Assembly: GCF_011734195.1 (NCBI RefSeq) | Contig: NZ_JAANTH010000002.1 | Location: 1 to 64,000 of the forward strand | Direction: 5' to 3' | Source of the DNA: Halobacterium sp. R2-5 | Lineage (GTDB): Archaea > Halobacteriota > Halobacteria > Halobacteriales > Halobacteriaceae | Length of the DNA stretch: 64,000 nt | Shown: positions 8,733-15,946 of the stretch, piece after piece | Layout: each line of letters starts with the position of its first letter | Numbering within the stretch: the stretch's first letter is position 1 | Notes under the pieces: model-generated | Told to the model about the DNA's origin: nothing | Database searches by the model: none | The model's input: the letters and a program-made list of their open reading frames with translations, nothing else | Translations under genes and position numbers: made by a program

Positions 8733-9946
8733 CCGGCCGCTCCGGCGACCGCGTCGGCGCGCCGTTCCGCTTCGACTACGACTCCCCCGTCCTCCGGTAC
8801 GGCGCCGACTGCGTCGCCGACCTCGCGGACGAACTCGACCGGCAGGGGTTCGAGCGCGCGCTCGTCGTCTGTGGGTCGACCGTCGGCAGCACGCCCGCCG
8901 TGATGGACCCCGTGCGGAGCGGCCTCGGCGACAAGCTCGCGGACGTCTTCGACGGGACGACCCCGGAGAAGCGCCTCTCGACGGCGCTCGACGCCCGCGA
9001 CGCCTACCGCGAGCACGACGCCGACGTCCTCGTCTCGCTCGGCGGCGGCAGCAGCCTCGACGTCGCGAAGGCCGTCAGCGTGCTCGCAGCGGGCGGCCAC
9101 GCCCGCGACGCGGCCGCCCAGGAGTTCGCCGAGACGGGTACGCTCTCCGCGGACGGCGACCTCGACCCCATCGTCGCCGTGCCGACGACGCTCGCCGGCG
9201 CGGACCTCTCCGTGGTCGCCGGGCTCAACGCTCACCCGGATTCGGGACTGGTCGACGAGGCCGTCAGCGGCGGGCTCTCGGACCGCCGGCTGATGCCGCG
9301 CGCGGTCTGCTACGACCCCGCGCTCGTCGCCACCACGCCCCGGGACGTGCTCGCCGGCTCCGCGATGAACGGCTTCGACAAGGGCATCGAGACGCTGTAC
9401 GCAGCGAACGCCACGCCCGTCACGGACGCCACCGCCGCCCGCGGCCTCGGCCTGTTCGCCGACGGCCTGCGCGAGCTCGGGCGCGGCGACGTGACTGTCG
9501 ACACCCTCGAACCGGTCCTCGAGGGACTGCTCCTCGTCCAGTACGGTATCTCGCGGCCCGACGAGACCACGCTCTCGGTCATTCACGCGTTCGGTCACGG
9601 ACTCACGGACGGCTACGCGGTCCAGCAGGGCGCCGCGCACGCCGTCGTCGCGCCCCACGTCCTCCGGCACCTGTTCGCGGAAGTGGACGGCCGCCGCGAC
9701 CTGCTCGCGGACGCGCTCGGCGTCGGAACGGCGGACGACCCCGCGGAAGCCGTCGTCGAGGCGGTCGCGGACGTCCGGGACGCGCTGGGGCTGCCCGACT
9801 CCCTCGAAGACGTCGCAGGTCCCGAGCCCGACGACTTCCCCGCGGTCGCCGAGACCGTCGTCGAGGACGCGTTCGCGGCAAACGCCCCCCGCGGGCTCGA
9901 CCTCACGACCGACGACGTCGAAGCCATCCTCCGGGCGGCGTACTGA
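8729..9946 (+). CDS. Fe-ADH family dehydrogenase, maleylacetate-reductase-like
   Basis: The 405-residue protein belongs to the iron-containing alcohol dehydrogenase fold. The nucleotide-binding GGGSSLDVAK motif is at 105-114, and the helical C-terminal domain has H286, H290 and H304. The usual first pair of metal ligands (Asp and His of a DAxxH motif) is replaced by N214 and K218 in MNGFDKGIE, so metal binding is probably altered. Being coupled to a ring-cleaving dioxygenase, it most likely reduces a ring-fission product such as maleylacetate. That role is inferred from context. Confidence 0.8.
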   Translation: MTGRSGDRVGAPFRFDYDSPVLRYGADCVADLADELDRQGFERALVVCGSTVGSTPAVMDPVRSGLGDKLADVFDGTTPEKRLSTALDARDAYREHDADVLVSLGGGSSLDVAKAVSVLAAGGHARDAAAQEFAETGTLSADGDLDPIVAVPTTLAGADLSVVAGLNAHPDSGLVDEAVSGGLSDRRLMPRAVCYDPALVATTPRDVLAGSAMNGFDKGIETLYAANATPVTDATAARGLGLFADGLRELGRGDVTVDTLEPVLEGLLLVQYGISRPDETTLSVIHAFGHGLTDGYAVQQGAAHAVVAPHVLRHLFAEVDGRRDLLADALGVGTADDPAEAVVEAVADVRDALGLPDSLEDVAGPEPDDFPAVAETVVEDAFAANAPRGLDLTTDDVEAILRAAY

Positions 9947-10012
9947 CCGCCGGGCTGCTCATGGGCGGCCGTCGCCCCCGCCTTTATCCTGCGTGCGCCG
10001 ATACCTCAACGT

Positions 10013-11185
10013 ATGCGAAGCTTCAAGGTCGGGAGCGCGTTCGGCATCCCGATAAAGCTCGACGTCACGTTCCTGCTGATTCTGCCCGTCTTCGCCTACC
10101 TCATCGGAACGCAGGTCGACGTCTGGATCGGGACGCTGAACGGCGCGCCCTTCTTCGCGAACCTCGACGCCGAGGCGCTCACCGCCGGCGACACCCAGTG
10201 GTACCTCGGTGCCGCCGCCGCAATCGGGCTGTTCGCCGCGGTCGTCCTCCACGAACTCGGGCACAGCGTCGTCGCGATACGCTACGGGTTCCCCATCGAC
10301 TCCATCACGCTGTGGATTCTCGGCGGCATCGCGGCGCTCTCCGACCAGCCCGAGGAGTGGAGCCAGGAGTTCTGGATCGCCATCGCCGGCCCGGTCGTCA
10401 GTATCGCCGTCGGCGTGCTCTCGTACGGCGTCCTCCTCGCGCTGCCGGCGTCGCTGGACGCCGTCCGGTTCGTGTTCGGCTACCTCGCGCTGATGAACTT
10501 CGCGCTCGCCGCGTTCAACCTCCTGCCCGGCTTCCCGATGGACGGCGGTCGCGTCCTCCGCGCGCTGCTCGCCCGCACGCGGCCGTTCGCCCGCGCCACC
10601 CAGATCGCCGCCGAGGTCGGGAAGCTGTTCGCCGTCGTGCTCGGCATCCTCGGCATCCTCGGGTTCAACCTCATCCTCATCGCCATCGCCTTCTTCATCT
10701 ACATCGGCGCGTCCAGCGAGGCCCAGCGCACCGTGATGAACGCCGCGTTCCAGGACGTCAGCGTCGCCGACATCATGACTCCCGAAGTCCACACCGTCGG
10801 CGCCACCGACTCCGTCGCGACGCTCATGGAGCGCATGCTCGACGAGCGCCACACCGGCTACCCCGTGATGCGCCAGGGCAGCGTCGTCGGCATGGTCACG
10901 CTCGACGACGCCCGCGACGTCAACGCCGTCGAGCGCGACGCCGTCCGCGTCGAGGACGTGATGTCCGACGACGTCTACTCCATCTCCCAGTCGAGCAACG
11001 CGATGGACGCTCTCGACGCCATGCAGGAGCACGGCGTCGGCCGCCTCGTCGTCCTCGACGACCGCGATGAGATGGTCGGTCTCGTCTCCCGCACGGACCT
11101 CATGACCGCCTTCGACATCATCCAGTCGACGGGCGTCAGCGAGAACCCCGACCTGCGCGCGAGCGGCCGGCAATCCGCTCGCTGA
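10013..11185 (+). CDS. Site-2 protease (M50) with two CBS domains
   Basis: This 390-residue membrane metalloprotease has the HELGH zinc motif (H80, E81, H84) and the third ligand D177 in NLLPGFPMDGGR. About five to six membrane segments precede a soluble pair of CBS domains at roughly 250-375 (DIMTPEVHTVGATDSV, then VEDVMSDDVYSIS), which bind adenosine nucleotides in this family. It should cleave membrane proteins within the bilayer in response to a ligand. TTTATCC 29 bases before ATG supports a leaderless start. Its stop is directly followed by the convergent lipoprotein gene. Confidence 0.93.
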   Translation: MRSFKVGSAFGIPIKLDVTFLLILPVFAYLIGTQVDVWIGTLNGAPFFANLDAEALTAGDTQWYLGAAAAIGLFAAVVLHELGHSVVAIRYGFPIDSITLWILGGIAALSDQPEEWSQEFWIAIAGPVVSIAVGVLSYGVLLALPASLDAVRFVFGYLALMNFALAAFNLLPGFPMDGGRVLRALLARTRPFARATQIAAEVGKLFAVVLGILGILGFNLILIAIAFFIYIGASSEAQRTVMNAAFQDVSVADIMTPEVHTVGATDSVATLMERMLDERHTGYPVMRQGSVVGMVTLDDARDVNAVERDAVRVEDVMSDDVYSISQSSNAMDALDAMQEHGVGRLVVLDDRDEMVGLVSRTDLMTAFDIIQSTGVSENPDLRASGRQSAR

Positions 11186-11947
11186 CTACTCCAGTGCCCG
11201 TATCTCGACTGCCCCGTTCGCCGTCTCGACCGTCACGTCGTGCGTACCGTCACCGAGCGTTCCCGTGACGTCCGCGTCGTCCCCGCTCCGATTCTGTAGT
11301 TCCAGCCCGTCGATTTCCACGTAGTTCGTCTCCGTCTGCGCGGCCAGCGTCGCGTCGACGTCTGCCGACAGCGCCACCCCGACGTCGCCGTTCTCGCTGC
11401 GCACCAGTACGTCGCCGGGGAGCGGTGCCGGCACGTCCACGGCGACGTCACCGTTCGCGCTCGACACCGAGGAGACGGGGCCCGCGTCCCGGACCGTCAC
11501 GTTCCCGTTCACCGAACGCGCCGCGGCCACTCCGGAGACGCCACGGACCTCGACGTCGCCGTTCTCCATCTGTACGGGCGCCACCGCGGCGGCCTCGGGG
11601 ACGCGCAGGTCGAGATCGACGCTCACCCTGCTCGCGTCCCCGTCGACGTCCGCAGTCACTGCGATTTCGTCGCCGTCCTCGCTCACCGACACGGTCACGT
11701 CGTCGAGGCGGCGCTCCCCCGGCGCCGTCACCGTCGCGTCGACGCTCGCCTCCGGCTTATCGCGGCCGGTCACAGCCACGTCGCCGTTCTCGTTCTCGAC
11801 GCGAATCCGCGCGCCGTCGGGCACGTCGAAGTACTGATCGCGGGTCTCCTGCACCGGGTCGCCGAACAGGCTCCCGGCGTCCGTACAGCCGGCCAGGGCG
11901 GTCGTCGTGCCGGCCGCGAGGCCGGCGAGGAGGGCTCTGCGCTCCAT
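11186..11947 (-). CDS. DUF4097-type beta-repeat lipoprotein
   Basis: The 253-residue protein begins with twin arginines (RRALLAGLAAG) and a lipobox LAGC with C21, so it is probably exported by Tat and lipid-anchored. The rest is a repeating beta-solenoid-like pattern (VENENGDVAV, VQMENGDVEV, RSVNGNVTV, SSANGDVAV, RSENGDVGV, ETANGAVEI), as in the DUF4097/adhesin-like family. Cell-surface location is inferred and the function is unknown. ATG 11947 is chosen because the signal peptide starts there and ACTTTACA lies 28 bases upstream. Confidence 0.85.
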   Translation of the reverse strand: MERRALLAGLAAGTTTALAGCTDAGSLFGDPVQETRDQYFDVPDGARIRVENENGDVAVTGRDKPEASVDATVTAPGERRLDDVTVSVSEDGDEIAVTADVDGDASRVSVDLDLRVPEAAAVAPVQMENGDVEVRGVSGVAAARSVNGNVTVRDAGPVSSVSSANGDVAVDVPAPLPGDVLVRSENGDVGVALSADVDATLAAQTETNYVEIDGLELQNRSGDDADVTGTLGDGTHDVTVETANGAVEIRALE

Positions 11948-12032
11948 ACCGGACGCCCGTGGCGAGCGTGTAAAGTCGTTGCCGTGGTGTGGCACGCGTT
12001 CAGCGTCTGCTGGGCGATTCTGGTGTGTGAAG

Positions 12033-12056
12033 AGGTCCAGGGGCGAGAATCGAACC
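12033..12056 (-). repeat. Displaced copy of tRNA-His 3' end (att-like)
   Basis: These 24 bases are identical to 12166-12189, which covers the 3' end and T loop of the tRNA-His gene, in the same orientation and 133 bases away. The rest of a cloverleaf is absent. A duplicated tRNA 3' end is the usual scar of an integrase-driven insertion, with only 109 bases left between the copies here. No integrase gene is present. Confidence 0.7.
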
Positions 12057-12167
12057 GGAGCCAGAGGTTCCTGCTCGCTCCCGGTGGTCGCTGCGCGGGC
12101 GTGCCACTGGCAGAGCTCGCTCTCGCCTGCTGGACTTTACGCTCCTCACTTCGTTCGTCGCGAAAAG

Positions 12168-12241
12168 GTCCAGGGGCGAGAATCGAACCCGCGTCTCAGC
12201 CTCCACAAGGCTGAAGGATAGTCCACTACCCTACCCCGGAC
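12168..12241 (-). tRNA. tRNA-His (anticodon GTG)
   Basis: The minus strand forms a full cloverleaf. The acceptor TCCGGGG pairs with CCCTGGA, with the extra G-1 at 12241 opposite C73, the identity mark of histidine tRNA. The anticodon loop TTGTGGA gives GTG. The T arm is GCGGG/CTCGC around TTCGATT. A TATA-like stretch (GTATTTGAA on the minus strand, near 12272) is about 30 bases upstream. CCA is not encoded. Confidence 0.95.
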
Positions 12242-12314
12242 ACTGCATCCGTCTCTAACCGACTGGAATTCAAATACGTTACGACACGCGACGATTCCCC
12301 GCCGCCCGACTCTA

Positions 12315-12365
12315 TCTGAACGAGAATTCAGACCGCAACAGCTATCTGAACGCTCGTACAGATAG
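12315..12365. promoter_or_regulatory. Tandem ArsR operator palindromes
   Basis: Two inverted repeats share the half-site TCTGAAC: TCTGAA/TTCAGA at 12315-12332, and CTATCTG/CAGATAG at 12342-12365. The second ends 5 bases before the arsR ATG. They cover the expected TATA and start region, so repressor binding would block transcription. Autoregulation by the adjacent ArsR is inferred. Confidence 0.7.
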
Positions 12366-12370
12366 AGCGT

Positions 12371-12760
12371 ATGGCTCAGACGTCCGACCGGCTGCGGCGG
12401 CTGCTCGCCGACGAACTCGGCGAGTGCTGCGACGGCGACGTCGAGCGGCGCCTCGGCGAACTCCGCGCGCTCGCCGACGACGCCTTCGACGACGACGCCC
12501 AGTCCGTGTTCGCGGTGCTCGGCAACGACACCCGCTACCGGCTCGCGCGCGTGCTCGCCGCCAGCGACGGCGAGCGCTGCGTCTGCGAGCTCGAACCGCT
12601 CGTCGCCGTCTCCGACAGCGCCGTCAGCCACGCGCTCTCGGACCTCGTCGACGCCGGGCTCGTCACCCGGCGGAAGGACGGCAACTGGCGGTACTACGAC
12701 GCCACCGCGCTCGCCGACAACCTCTTCGCGGCCGCCAACCGCGGGGGCACCGATGAGTAA
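12371..12760 (+). CDS. arsR: ArsR-family metalloregulator
   Basis: A 129-residue winged-helix repressor. The region LGNDTRYRLARVLAASDGERCVCELEPLVAVSDSAVSHALSDLVDAGLV carries the helix-turn-helix. C70 and C72 in ERCVCEL match the arsenite-binding CVC pair of ArsR, and an additional C19-C20 pair could supply a third thiol. It is expected to repress the operon until As(III) binds. It overlaps the transporter start by 8 bases, and palindromic operators lie just upstream. Confidence 0.9.
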   Translation: MAQTSDRLRRLLADELGECCDGDVERRLGELRALADDAFDDDAQSVFAVLGNDTRYRLARVLAASDGERCVCELEPLVAVSDSAVSHALSDLVDAGLVTRRKDGNWRYYDATALADNLFAAANRGGTDE

Positions 12761-13898
12761 CGCCCACGAGCACGGTCCGAACTGCGACTGCGAGGCCTGC
12801 GGCGACCCGCGCTCGATGGACTTCCTCGACAAGTACCTCACCGTCTGGATTTTCGGCGCGATGGCGGTCGGCGTCGGCCTCGGCTACGTCGCGCCGTCGG
12901 TCACGCGGCCCATCCAGGACCTCCACCTCGTGGAGATCGGGCTCGTCCTGATGATGTACCCGCCGCTCGCGAAGGCCGACTACTCGCAGCTCCGCGCCGT
13001 CTTCAGCAACTGGCGCGTGCTCGGACTGAGCCTCGTGCAGAACTGGCTCATCGGTCCGACGCTGATGTTCGCGCTCGCCGTCGTCTTCTTCGGCGGCGTC
13101 GTCCCCGGCCTCCCGGCGCGTCCCGAGTACTTCCTCGGGCTCGTGTTCATCGGGATGGCGCGCTGCATCGCGATGGTGCTCGTCTGGAACGAACTCGCGG
13201 AGGGCTCCACCGAGTACGTCACCGGGCTCGTCGCGTTCAACAGCCTCTTCCAGATTCTCACGTACGGCGTCTACGTCTGGTTCTTCGCCCTCTTCCTGCC
13301 GCCGCTGCTCGGCATGGAGACGCTGGTCGCGGGCATCTCGACGTTCGACGTCACCCCGACGCAGGTGTTCGAGGCCATCGTCGTCTTCCTCGGCATCCCG
13401 TTCGCGGCGGGCTTCCTCACGCGCTACGCCGGCACGCGGCTCCGCAGCGAGGAGTGGTACGAGGACGTGCTCGTCCCGAAAATCGACCCGCTGACGCTCG
13501 TCGCGCTGCTGTTCACCGTCGTCGTGATGTTCGCGACGCAGGGCGGCAACATCGTCGCCGCACCCGGCGACGTCCTCCTCATCGCGGTGCCGCTGACCGT
13601 CTACTTCGTCGTGATGTTCCTCGTGAGCTTCGGGATGGGGAAGGGCATCGGCGCGGACTACTCGACGACCACCGCTATCGGCTTCACCGCCGCGAGCAAC
13701 AACTTCGAACTCGCGATCGCCGTCGCCGTCGCCGTCTTCGGCGTCGGCTCCGGCGTCGCGTTCGCCACCGTCGTCGGCCCGCTCATCGAGGTTCCGGTGC
13801 TGCTCGCGCTCGTGAACGTCGCGCTGTACTTCCAGCGGAAGTTCGACTGGACCGGCCACACCACCGGCAGCCTCGACACCCCGCCTACCGATGACTGA
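12753..13898 (+). CDS. acr3: ACR3-family arsenite efflux transporter
   Basis: The 381-residue, ten-helix permease of the ACR3 family exports As(III) across the membrane. The conserved GMARCIAMVLVWN motif holds the essential Cys (C138), and PKIDPLTLVALLFTVVVMFATQG is another family signature. An N-terminal extension of about 20 residues (HEHGPNCDCEACGD) adds four His/Cys-rich positions before the usual MDFLDKYLT start and might pick up metalloid. The gene overlaps arsR at its start and the arsC-like remnant at its end. Confidence 0.93.
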   Translation: MSNAHEHGPNCDCEACGDPRSMDFLDKYLTVWIFGAMAVGVGLGYVAPSVTRPIQDLHLVEIGLVLMMYPPLAKADYSQLRAVFSNWRVLGLSLVQNWLIGPTLMFALAVVFFGGVVPGLPARPEYFLGLVFIGMARCIAMVLVWNELAEGSTEYVTGLVAFNSLFQILTYGVYVWFFALFLPPLLGMETLVAGISTFDVTPTQVFEAIVVFLGIPFAAGFLTRYAGTRLRSEEWYEDVLVPKIDPLTLVALLFTVVVMFATQGGNIVAAPGDVLLIAVPLTVYFVVMFLVSFGMGKGIGADYSTTTAIGFTAASNNFELAIAVAVAVFGVGSGVAFATVVGPLIEVPVLLALVNVALYFQRKFDWTGHTTGSLDTPPTDD

Positions 13899-13992
13899 GC
13901 CACCGACGACCCTCGCGTTCGTCTGCGTGCAGAACGTCGTCGCACCGGCGGTGCGACGTGCTCTGCACGCCCCGCGAGAGGTGGTCGCGTGA
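13891..13992 (+). pseudogene. Truncated arsC start, 33 codons
   Basis: An ATG overlapping the acr3 stop opens a 33-codon frame beginning MTEPPTTLAFVCVQN, the ArsC N terminus, which then runs into unrelated sequence (VVAPAVRRALHAPREVVA) and stops. Bases 13913-13936 are repeated exactly at 14002-14025 in the intact arsC. The stop TGA overlaps the GTG start of arsC, so translation could pass from one to the other. It looks like the original arsC start, displaced by an 89-base duplication/insertion. Confidence 0.65.
13925..13970. repeat. Hairpin inside the arsC-start duplication
   Basis: Two nested perfect inverted repeats are present: GCGTGCAGA (13925-13933) with TCTGCACGC (13962-13970), and CGTCGCACC (13938-13946) with GGTGCGACG (13950-13958) around a 3-base loop. 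The outer left arm is part of the arsC coding copy, so the right half looks like an inverted copy of it. Confidence 0.7.
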
Positions 13993-14405
13993 CCACCACT
14001 GTCGCGTTCGTCTGCGTGCAGAACGCCGGCCGCTCACAGATGGCGTACGCGTTCGCCGAGCGCGAGCGCGCGAACCGCGGACTCGAAGCCGAAATCGACC
14101 TCGTTACCGGTGGTACCGACCCCGCCGACCACGTCCACGAGGAAGTCGTGGACGCGATGGCCGACGCCGGCTTCGACCTCTCGGACCGCACGCCACGAGA
14201 GGTCACCTTCGAGGAGGTCCGGGACGCGGACTACGTGATCACGATGGGCTGTTCCGCGGAGGATGTCTGCCCCGCGGGCTGGGCGGGCGAGAACCGGGAC
14301 TGGGACCTCGACGACCCGGACGGCAGGTCCCCCGAGGACGTCGCGCGGATTCGCGACGAGAGCCGGGAGCGCGTCGCCGACCTCTTCGACGAACTCGCCG
14401 CCTGA
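13989..14405 (+). CDS. arsC: Arsenate reductase, LMW-phosphatase fold
   Basis: The 138-residue protein has the low-molecular-weight tyrosine phosphatase P-loop CVQNAGRS (C9, R15) and a DDP motif near 108-110. Additional C88 and C94 complete the three-cysteine relay of thioredoxin-coupled arsenate reductases. It should reduce As(V) to As(III) for export by Acr3. The start is GTG (MTTTVAFVCVQN), overlapping the TGA of the truncated upstream copy as GTGA. Confidence 0.88.
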   Translation: MTTTVAFVCVQNAGRSQMAYAFAERERANRGLEAEIDLVTGGTDPADHVHEEVVDAMADAGFDLSDRTPREVTFEEVRDADYVITMGCSAEDVCPAGWAGENRDWDLDDPDGRSPEDVARIRDESRERVADLFDELAA

Positions 14406-14447
14406 ACGCGGACGATACGCTTTTCCACGGCAGCCGCCTACTGTCGG

Positions 14448-14906
14448 GTGACTGTGGCCGTCACGGACAAAATCTACGTGAAGAACCACCGGCAGATCGC
14501 GTCCCAGCTGGACACGCGCTTCCCGAAGAGCGCGTTCAGCGGCGCGACCCTGGACATCCTCTTCACGGGCGACCTCTCGGACCTCGACGAAGCCACCCGC
14601 GACAAAGTGCTGGACTTCTCGGAGGACTTCCTCGACTGCGGCTGCGACTCGAACCCCTACTGCGGGCACCCCGAACGGAAGTTCGTCGCGTACCTCCTCG
14701 ACCTCCGCGCGCAGGGCTTGGACCCCGAGTCGATGGTCGACGTGATGACCGCCGACTACATGGTGTACGCCTACCCGGGCGACCTCTACTCGTTCCTCGA
14801 CGACGCGGTCCGCACGCTCGAAGCCGTCGAGGACCTCGCCGAGGTGGACGGCCGCCGCGAGCAGGCCGAGCGCGCGAGCCGGGAGAAACGCGAGCTCACG
14901 CGGTAG
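14448..14906 (+). CDS. DUF5814-like protein with Cys cluster
   Basis: This 152-residue acidic protein begins MTVAVTDKIYVKNHRQIASQL and has a compact cluster DCGCDSNPYCGHPERK (about residues 63-78) suited to zinc binding. A coiled, charged C-terminal tail follows. I recognise it as a conserved haloarchaeal DUF5814 domain; function unknown. GTG 14448 is used because ACGCTTTT lies 27 bases upstream, but GTG 14454 is equally possible from family N termini. It converges on the next gene with no gap. Confidence 0.7.
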   Translation: MTVAVTDKIYVKNHRQIASQLDTRFPKSAFSGATLDILFTGDLSDLDEATRDKVLDFSEDFLDCGCDSNPYCGHPERKFVAYLLDLRAQGLDPESMVDVMTADYMVYAYPGDLYSFLDDAVRTLEAVEDLAEVDGRREQAERASREKRELTR

Positions 14907-15308
14907 CTACCCGAGCTGGTAGGGTTCGTCGTCGTCGCCGTCGAGCTCCTCGAGGTGGATGACCTCCTCGACGTCGCCGTCGGCCTCGATCTGCTCGCGG
15001 AGGTGGTCGATGTACTGCTTGTGTTCTTCGAGCTGGTCGCGGAGGTGCTCGGCCTCCAGTTCGAGGCGCTCGTGCTCGCGCACGAAGCTCTTCGACACCT
15101 CGACCTTCGGCGGGAACTCCTCGCCGTCGACAGCCTCGGGCTCGTTCTCGGGGACGACCCGGACCTGGCCGTCGTGGGCGACCAGCGAGTCGACGTAATT
15201 CCGGAACACCGCGGACAGCGAGAGGTCGCGCTCCTCGGCGATGTCCCGGAGCGCGTCGAACGTGTCCTCGTTCACGCGGAACGAGATGGTCTTGTTCTTG
15301 TTCCCCAT
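14907..15308 (-). CDS. Ribbon-helix-helix protein with coiled coil
   Basis: The 133-residue protein has an N-terminal MetJ/CopG-type ribbon-helix-helix (NKTISFRVNEDTFDALRDIAEERDLSLSAVFRNYVDSLV in residues 5-43). A coiled coil at about 78-108 (EHERLELEAEHLRDQLEEHKQ) would favour higher oligomers. It probably binds DNA. No toxin partner is adjacent, so a solitary regulator is more likely than an antitoxin. A TATA-like ATTATAGG about 30 bases upstream of ATG supports a leaderless start. Confidence 0.8.
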   Translation of the reverse strand: MGNKNKTISFRVNEDTFDALRDIAEERDLSLSAVFRNYVDSLVAHDGQVRVVPENEPEAVDGEEFPPKVEVSKSFVREHERLELEAEHLRDQLEEHKQYIDHLREQIEADGDVEEVIHLEELDGDDDEPYQLG

Positions 15309-15354
15309 TCGAGCGGAGATAAGAAAACGAGCCCTATAATTGTTTGTCAGACGG

Positions 15355-15945
15355 TCACGCGTCCGCCGGCACGTCCGCCTCTGTGTCGAAGTCCTCTAAG
15401 GCTTCGAGGAGCGCGCGGCGGTACGCGGAGACGTCCTCGCCGTACTCGGCGCGGGCGCGCTCGGCGTACTCGTTGCCTTCGTCGTCGAACGCGTCGAGGC
15501 GTTCGAGCGTGCGCTCGGCGGTCTCGACGACCCAGCGGTCCCGGGTCGCCTCGTCGACCTTCGTGATGGACTCCGGCCGCAGGGAGACGTTCACGGACCC
15601 GTCGTCGGTCTCGAAGGTCCGCGGCTTCCCGACCACGGCGACGTACTGTGGCGTCTCGGCGTCCCGGAGCGCGGACGCCGCGTCCGGCTGGTACTGGCCC
15701 GCGTACACGAAGAACGTCCCGGTGGGGTCGACGACGCGGCCCCGCCAGTACTCGGAATCCTCGCCGATGTCCTCGGTCTCGGTGAGCGTGCCGACGACGA
15801 ACACGCGGTTCGCGCGCTCGCCGGTCGGCAGCAGCGCGTACAGCGGCGCGCGCTCGTCGTCGGACTCCTTGAACGTGAACTGGGCGTCGTTGAACTCGGC
15901 GGCGAAGGCGCGTCGCGCGACCTCGCGAGTGGGTGCGTTGCTCAT
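15355..15945 (-). CDS. rpap3: RPA-associated protein
   Basis: A 196-residue haloarchaeal RPA-associated protein (COG3390) with an OB-like core (RVFVVGTLTETEDIGEDSEYWRGRVVDPTGTFFVYAGQYQPD). In Haloferax the rpa1 and rpa3 genes are each co-transcribed with a specific partner of this type, and RPA3 and Rpap3 act together in DNA repair. It starts one base after the RPA stop, so it is clearly in the same operon. Assignment as rpap3 follows from the size and zinc finger of the neighbouring RPA. Confidence 0.85.
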   Translation of the reverse strand: MSNAPTREVARRAFAAEFNDAQFTFKESDDERAPLYALLPTGERANRVFVVGTLTETEDIGEDSEYWRGRVVDPTGTFFVYAGQYQPDAASALRDAETPQYVAVVGKPRTFETDDGSVNVSLRPESITKVDEATRDRWVVETAERTLERLDAFDDEGNEYAERARAEYGEDVSAYRRALLEALEDFDTEADVPADA

Positions 15946-15946
15946 T

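Noticed and set aside
8143..11070. Open frame of 975 codons on the plus strand
   Set aside because: Overlaps the dioxygenase, dehydrogenase and protease genes in another frame; extremely Arg-rich, no motifs.
12034..12165. Possible second tRNA at the tRNA-His repeat
   Set aside because: Only the 3' 24 bases match; no D arm, anticodon arm or acceptor partner can be formed.
14907..15308. Toxin-antitoxin pair including the ribbon-helix-helix gene
   Set aside because: No toxin-like small gene sits beside it; the neighbours are a DUF5814 protein and the RPA operon.
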